From assembly GCA_937973935.1 (NCBI GenBank), contig CALJJF010000024.1, forward strand, positions 1-8,050: DNA of 8,050 nucleotides. Reading direction: 5' to 3'. Below are positions 6,045 to 8,050 of the stretch, piece after piece. Made by a program: the position numbers and the translations under genes. Below the pieces are notes generated by a model. The model saw only the letters and a list, made by a program, of their open reading frames with translations. It was not told where the DNA came from and did no database searches. The stretch is from MKRK01 sp001896915. GTDB lineage: Bacteria; Bacillota; Clostridia; Oscillospirales; Acutalibacteraceae. Each line of letters begins with the position of its first letter. The first letter of the stretch is position 1.

Positions 6045-6508
6045 ACAATAAACGGCACAATCCCGGCGCTCGTAATATCAATTACCCCGTAGGAGGGTTT
6101 GCCGCTCCTGGGCAGAGCAATGGAACCGGGATTCATGATATACAGCCCGTTTTCGTAGCCAACATAAGAAACATGGGTATGTCCGAATAGTAAAATATCG
6201 GCGTTCTGCCCTTTGGCCGCATTGATTGCTTCATCAAGTCCGGCCTTGACGTAATAACTATGTCCGTGGGTCATGAAAATGCGCTTGTTTCCGGCAAGGA
6301 TGGTTTCCGACAGTTTTTCTCTGCCGAAAAAATCACAGTTCCCCCTGACAGCCACAAAAGTCTTTTCGGGATACAGATAGGAATAATCTTCAAACTGTCT
6401 GATTCCGTCCCCCAGAAACAAAACATAATCAGCCGTGTTTTGTGTTTCTATGGCATCACCAATCACAGAATTCGCACCGTGCGAATCAGAAATCACCAAA
6501 ACTCTCAT
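6029..6508 (-). CDS. Metallophosphoesterase, YfcE/MJ0936 family
   Basis: This 159-residue soluble protein has the metal-binding signature of calcineurin-like phosphodiesterases: DSH (D8, H10), GDG (D34), GNCD (N57), a THGH segment (H81) and GHTH (H110, H112), followed by NPGS (126-129). These residues would bind two metal ions and catalyse phosphodiester or phosphomonoester hydrolysis. The family includes E. coli YfcE and M. jannaschii MJ0936, whose natural substrates are not settled. Length is normal for the short members. GGAGG (6518-6514) lies five bases before ATG 6508. In many Firmicutes this gene follows the dITP/XTP pyrophosphatase gene; here it stands alone, divergent from the small-protein operon, with a promoter at 6581-6609. 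Confidence 0.92.
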   Translation of the reverse strand: MRVLVISDSHGANSVIGDAIETQNTADYVLFLGDGIRQFEDYSYLYPEKTFVAVRGNCDFFGREKLSETILAGNKRIFMTHGHSYYVKAGLDEAINAAKGQNADILLFGHTHVSYVGYENGLYIMNPGSIALPRSGKPSYGVIDITSAGIVPFIVEVRR

Positions 6509-6509
6509 T

Positions 6510-6560
6510 CTATCCTCCCAAACCCATATTTAGTCCCATTCTCCGCGACAATATTTTCAT
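6510..6560 (-). CDS. Possible 16-codon upstream ORF before the phosphoesterase gene
   Basis: A minus-strand frame from ATG 6560 encodes MKILSRRMGLNMGLGG and stops at TAG 6512-6510, one base before the phosphoesterase ATG. Its last two codons contain the phosphoesterase ribosome site GGAGGA, so translation of one could affect the other. AAGGA lies 11 bases upstream, but the predicted transcript start (about 6574) falls within that ribosome site, which argues against efficient use. It may be chance, a leader peptide, or a remnant of a lost upstream gene. Confidence 0.2.
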   Translation of the reverse strand: MKILSRRMGLNMGLGG

Positions 6561-6580
6561 AATACTTGTTTTCCTTTCAT

Positions 6581-6609
6581 ATTATATTACAAAAGGAGTG
6601 TTGTTACAA
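6581..6609 (-). promoter_or_regulatory. Promoter for the metallophosphoesterase gene
   Basis: The minus strand reads TTGTAA (6609-6604), a 17-base spacer and a perfect TATAAT (6586-6581). The start would be near 6574, about 66 bases before ATG 6508. The -35 touches the start codon of the divergent small-protein gene, so RNA polymerase here would occupy that gene's ribosome site region. A plus-strand promoter for the operon is not clear: TATATT at 6583-6588 lies too close to the ribosome site to give a usable leader. Confidence 0.5.
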
Positions 6610-6848
6610 TGATTGATAAAGAAAAATTGAACGAACTTGTTGGCATGGCCAGCGATAAGCTAGGCACGTCACGGGACAATATAGAAAAAGCGATGAATTC
6701 CGGCTCGCTTGATAAAATTTTGGGCAATCTGAAGCCTGGGGATGCAGCCCGCCTGCAAAATGTTTTGAAAGATAAGGCAGCCACCGAAAAGCTTCTTTCA
6801 ACACCACAGGCGCAGCAGCTCCTCAAAAAAATAATCGAGGGCAAATAA
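6609..6848 (+). CDS. Small helical protein of unknown function, first gene of three-gene operon
   Basis: A 79-residue protein that is almost entirely predicted helix, with no Cys or Trp, no signal peptide and no membrane segment. Landmarks are a first helix (residues 3-18), an SGSLDKILGNLKPGDAARL segment (31-49) that looks like a turn between helices, and a tail with LLSTPQAQQLLKKIIEGK (62-79). I recognise this as a recurrent clostridial hypothetical-protein type but cannot name a family or function. AAGGAG (6593-6598) precedes ATG 6609 by ten bases, a slightly long spacing. The stop overlaps the next start (TAATG), so the two products are probably made in linked amounts and may form a complex. 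The pairing is inferred from the overlap, not from a motif. Confidence 0.8.
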   Translation: MIDKEKLNELVGMASDKLGTSRDNIEKAMNSGSLDKILGNLKPGDAARLQNVLKDKAATEKLLSTPQAQQLLKKIIEGK

Positions 6849-7186
6849 TGGACGATATCGCTGCCAAGCTTGCCGAATTGCTAGACAGCCCGGATGGGAT
6901 GGACAGCATCAAATCGTTGGCCGGAATGCTTTTGAACAACACAGGTGATCAAAAAGCTGATGACGATTCCCCCGGCGGCTTGGGATTTAATCCCGATGAA
7001 ATACAAAACATTATGCGTATCACCAACGCTTTGAAATCGACCAAGCAGGATGATGAAAGAAGCAGATTGCTCATGGCGCTGAAGCCTCATTTGGGGGACG
7101 AGCGGAGAGACAAAGTGGATAAGGCAGTGAAAATACTAAAGCTTGTCAATCTCATGCCGCTTATTCAGGAAAGCGGCTTGTTTTAG
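6848..7186 (+). CDS. Small acidic helical protein of unknown function, translationally coupled second gene
   Basis: A 112-residue, helix-rich protein without Cys or export signal. The N-terminal helix KLAELLDSPDGMDSIKSLAGML (residues 7-28) has a helix-SPDG-helix form similar in style to the STPQAQ end of the preceding protein. A flexible acidic, Gly-rich stretch (about 31-48) follows. The C-terminal half, with LLMALKPHLGDERRDKVDKA (74-93) and KLVNLMPLIQESGLF at the very end, looks like the conserved core. ATG 6848 shares its A with the TAA of the first gene, and GAGGG (6837-6841) is the ribosome site inside the first gene's end. Function is unknown; no catalytic motif is seen. A role as an adaptor or structural component is only a guess. 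Confidence 0.8.
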   Translation: MDDIAAKLAELLDSPDGMDSIKSLAGMLLNNTGDQKADDDSPGGLGFNPDEIQNIMRITNALKSTKQDDERSRLLMALKPHLGDERRDKVDKAVKILKLVNLMPLIQESGLF

Positions 7187-7344
7187 AAGGTCAGGTTGCT
7201 TTTGAGAGGGATATGGGAGTTTTGTTCTTTCGCGCCAATGGGACAGCGTGAATTTGAAATGCAGTAGTAAACCAAGCGAATCCCCTTTGCTTTTCAAACA
7301 AAGTCAAAAACATCCCGGCCTGATGCGAAAGGAAGGTCATAGAC
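7187..7344 (+). other. 158-base gap inside the small-protein operon
   Basis: No gene with a good ribosome site is seen. A weak hairpin, AAGCGAA (7274-7280) with TTTGCTT (7286-7292), has one G-T pair and too short a T-run to be a confident terminator; it could cause partial attenuation before the third gene. No clear promoter was found. The gap is long for an operon, so a separate promoter for the third gene cannot be excluded. Confidence 0.3.
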
Positions 7345-7872
7345 GTGGCTGATTTTACCTTAGATGAAATTCGGGCAATGCAAGCGGATGCCATACGCCG
7401 CGTCAGAGAGATGAACGAGCGCGCAAAGCTATCCGTCGAAAACTCGAATTCACAATACAGAGAAGCGCAAAATCGAAACACTGAGTCCTATCAGGCACCA
7501 CCCGTACATAATAAAAGCAGCACGCCTCCACCACCCAAAAATAACCGACAGGGCTATAATCGATTGGGCAACCAAAACGAACAATATCACAAGCAGCCAA
7601 CCAGAACAAGCAATCCGCCATCAAAACAAAGCGTATCCAAACGATTCTTTGAGCCCCCACCCCCGCCGCCCAAAAAGACAGACCATTCCTTATTCGGGCT
7701 GGGTTCCGGCTTTTTACAAAACTTTGATTTCAAAAACATATTAAAATCCTTTAACATCAATAACATTCTGAACAATCCCGAGCAGGCGTTTATTTTGATG
7801 CTTCTTCTTTTACTGCTCAGCGAAGGAGCCGATGAAATCCTGATTTTTGCTTTGATTTATATCATGCTGTAA
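7345..7872 (+). CDS. Pro/Asn/Gln-rich protein with C-terminal membrane tail, unknown function
   Basis: A 175-residue protein starting at GTG 7345. GGAAGG (7331-7336) lies eight bases upstream, and no ATG in frame fits as well. Residues 4-35 form a charged amphipathic helix (DEIRAMQADAIRRVREMNER). Residues 36-100 are low complexity: Asn, Gln, Ser, Pro and basic, with PPPPK at 61-65. A run of six prolines (104-109) precedes an FDFKNILKSFNINNILNN segment (127-144). The C-terminus (148-175) is hydrophobic, with a run of six Leu, a polar SEGADE break (159-164) and then ILIFALIYIML, so it is either one bent membrane segment or a re-entrant hairpin. Such a tail with a cytoplasmic helix suggests a tail-anchored membrane protein, possibly spore- or envelope-associated; this is a guess. 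It is the last operon gene before the terminator. Confidence 0.78.
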   Translation: MADFTLDEIRAMQADAIRRVREMNERAKLSVENSNSQYREAQNRNTESYQAPPVHNKSSTPPPPKNNRQGYNRLGNQNEQYHKQPTRTSNPPSKQSVSKRFFEPPPPPPKKTDHSLFGLGSGFLQNFDFKNILKSFNINNILNNPEQAFILMLLLLLLSEGADEILIFALIYIML

Positions 7873-7885
7873 CGAATTAAGTATA

Positions 7886-7929
7886 AAACCACCTCGTGCA
7901 TAGAATAATGCATACGGGGTGGTTTTTTT
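7886..7929 (+). terminator. Intrinsic terminator after the small-protein operon
   Basis: AAACCACC (7886-7893) pairs with GGTGGTTT (7918-7925), continued by a T-G pair, CG with CG beside a two-base TA bulge, and TGCA (7897-7900) with TGCA (7909-7912); the loop is eight bases. Seven T (7923-7929) follow the GC-rich core. It begins 13 bases after the stop of the third small-protein gene. Its 3' arm GGGGTGG also lies at ribosome-site distance from the next start codon. Confidence 0.85.
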
Positions 7930-8050
7930 GAGAAAATTCATTTTACCGCTGGGCGGATTTGCTGTGGGTATCATTAACGGCTTGTTTGGCGCCGGGGGCG
8001 GCATGCTTGCTGTGCCGCTGCTTAAATGGACAGGCTGTGACCAAAAGAGC
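7928..8050 (+). CDS. TauE/SafE-family membrane permease, N-terminal fragment
   Basis: An open frame of 41 codons runs off the right edge. Its sequence shows the first transmembrane segment and signature of the TauE/SafE (DUF81) family: FILPLGGFAVGIINGLFGAG at 4-23, followed by GGMLAVPLLKW. The Gly-rich INGLFGAGGG and the VPLL strand are the typical family pattern. Members are multi-span membrane proteins linked to export or import of sulfite, sulfonates or other small organic anions; substrate cannot be set from this fragment. The likely start is TTG 7928, since the frame upstream soon meets TAG (7901-7903) and no in-frame ATG precedes it. GTG 7919 is an alternative but lies in the terminator stem. 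GGGGTGG (7916-7922) is a plausible ribosome site five bases before TTG. Confidence 0.8.
   Translation, partial: MRKFILPLGGFAVGIINGLFGAGGGMLAVPLLKWTGCDQKS

Noticed and set aside
6587..6844. Minus-strand frames opposite the 79-residue gene
   Set aside because: They lie opposite a gene with clear ribosome site and coupled stop/start, and their Ser/Leu/Arg-rich translation is typical of antisense shadows.
7213..7251. 12-codon frame (MGVLFFRANGTA) in the operon gap
   Set aside because: The AGAGG upstream is too close to the ATG for good initiation and nothing else supports it.
7191..7481. 96-codon minus-strand frame across the 158-base gap and the start of the third small-protein gene
   Set aside because: It overlaps a gene with a good ribosome site and start, and shows no recognisable family or ribosome site of its own.

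Overview
The window looks like chromosome from a low-to-moderate GC Gram-positive anaerobe of the class Clostridia. The evidence is strong AGGAGG-type ribosome sites, TATAAT-type promoters, a Thr/Ser-linked modular secreted protein, a PocR-type AraC regulator and a small-protein operon of a kind I associate with Oscillospiraceae/Ruminococcaceae. The lineage is inferred from gene style, not from a marker gene. No rRNA, tRNA, CRISPR array, transposase, phage gene or attachment site was seen.

Left part (1-3350, all minus strand): a large secreted modular protein enters at its start codon (2087) and runs off the left edge after 695 codons. It has a signal peptide, seven RCC1-like propeller repeats, then two duplicated carbohydrate-binding-like beta-sandwich modules separated by Thr/Ser linkers. 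A short regulatory gap precedes it, with an extended -10 box and a perfect inverted repeat with a UUCG loop placed almost at the predicted transcript start. Upstream, in the same direction, is an AraC regulator with a Cys-rich PocR-type sensory domain, also with an extended -10 promoter. The regulator may control the secreted protein, but the sequence does not prove this.

Middle (3351-6508, minus strand): three apparently separate transcription units. They are an FAD-dependent oxidoreductase with its own good promoter and terminator, a tocopherol-cyclase-like protein (odd in an anaerobe not expected to make tocopherol), and a YfcE/MJ0936-family metallophosphoesterase. Between the last two lies a 298-base gene-free gap rich in potential secondary structure.

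Right part (6609-8050, plus strand): an operon of three uncharacterised small proteins diverges from the phosphoesterase. The first two are helical proteins of 79 and 112 residues, translationally coupled. The third is 175 residues, rich in Pro, Asn and Gln, with a C-terminal membrane tail, and starts at GTG. An intrinsic terminator follows, and its 3' arm appears to serve also as the ribosome site for a TTG-started TauE/SafE-family permease that runs off the right edge.

The best candidates for something undescribed are the small-protein operon, the propeller/CBM surface protein with its hairpin leader, and the tocopherol-cyclase-like protein. None is shown by sequence alone to be a new system.
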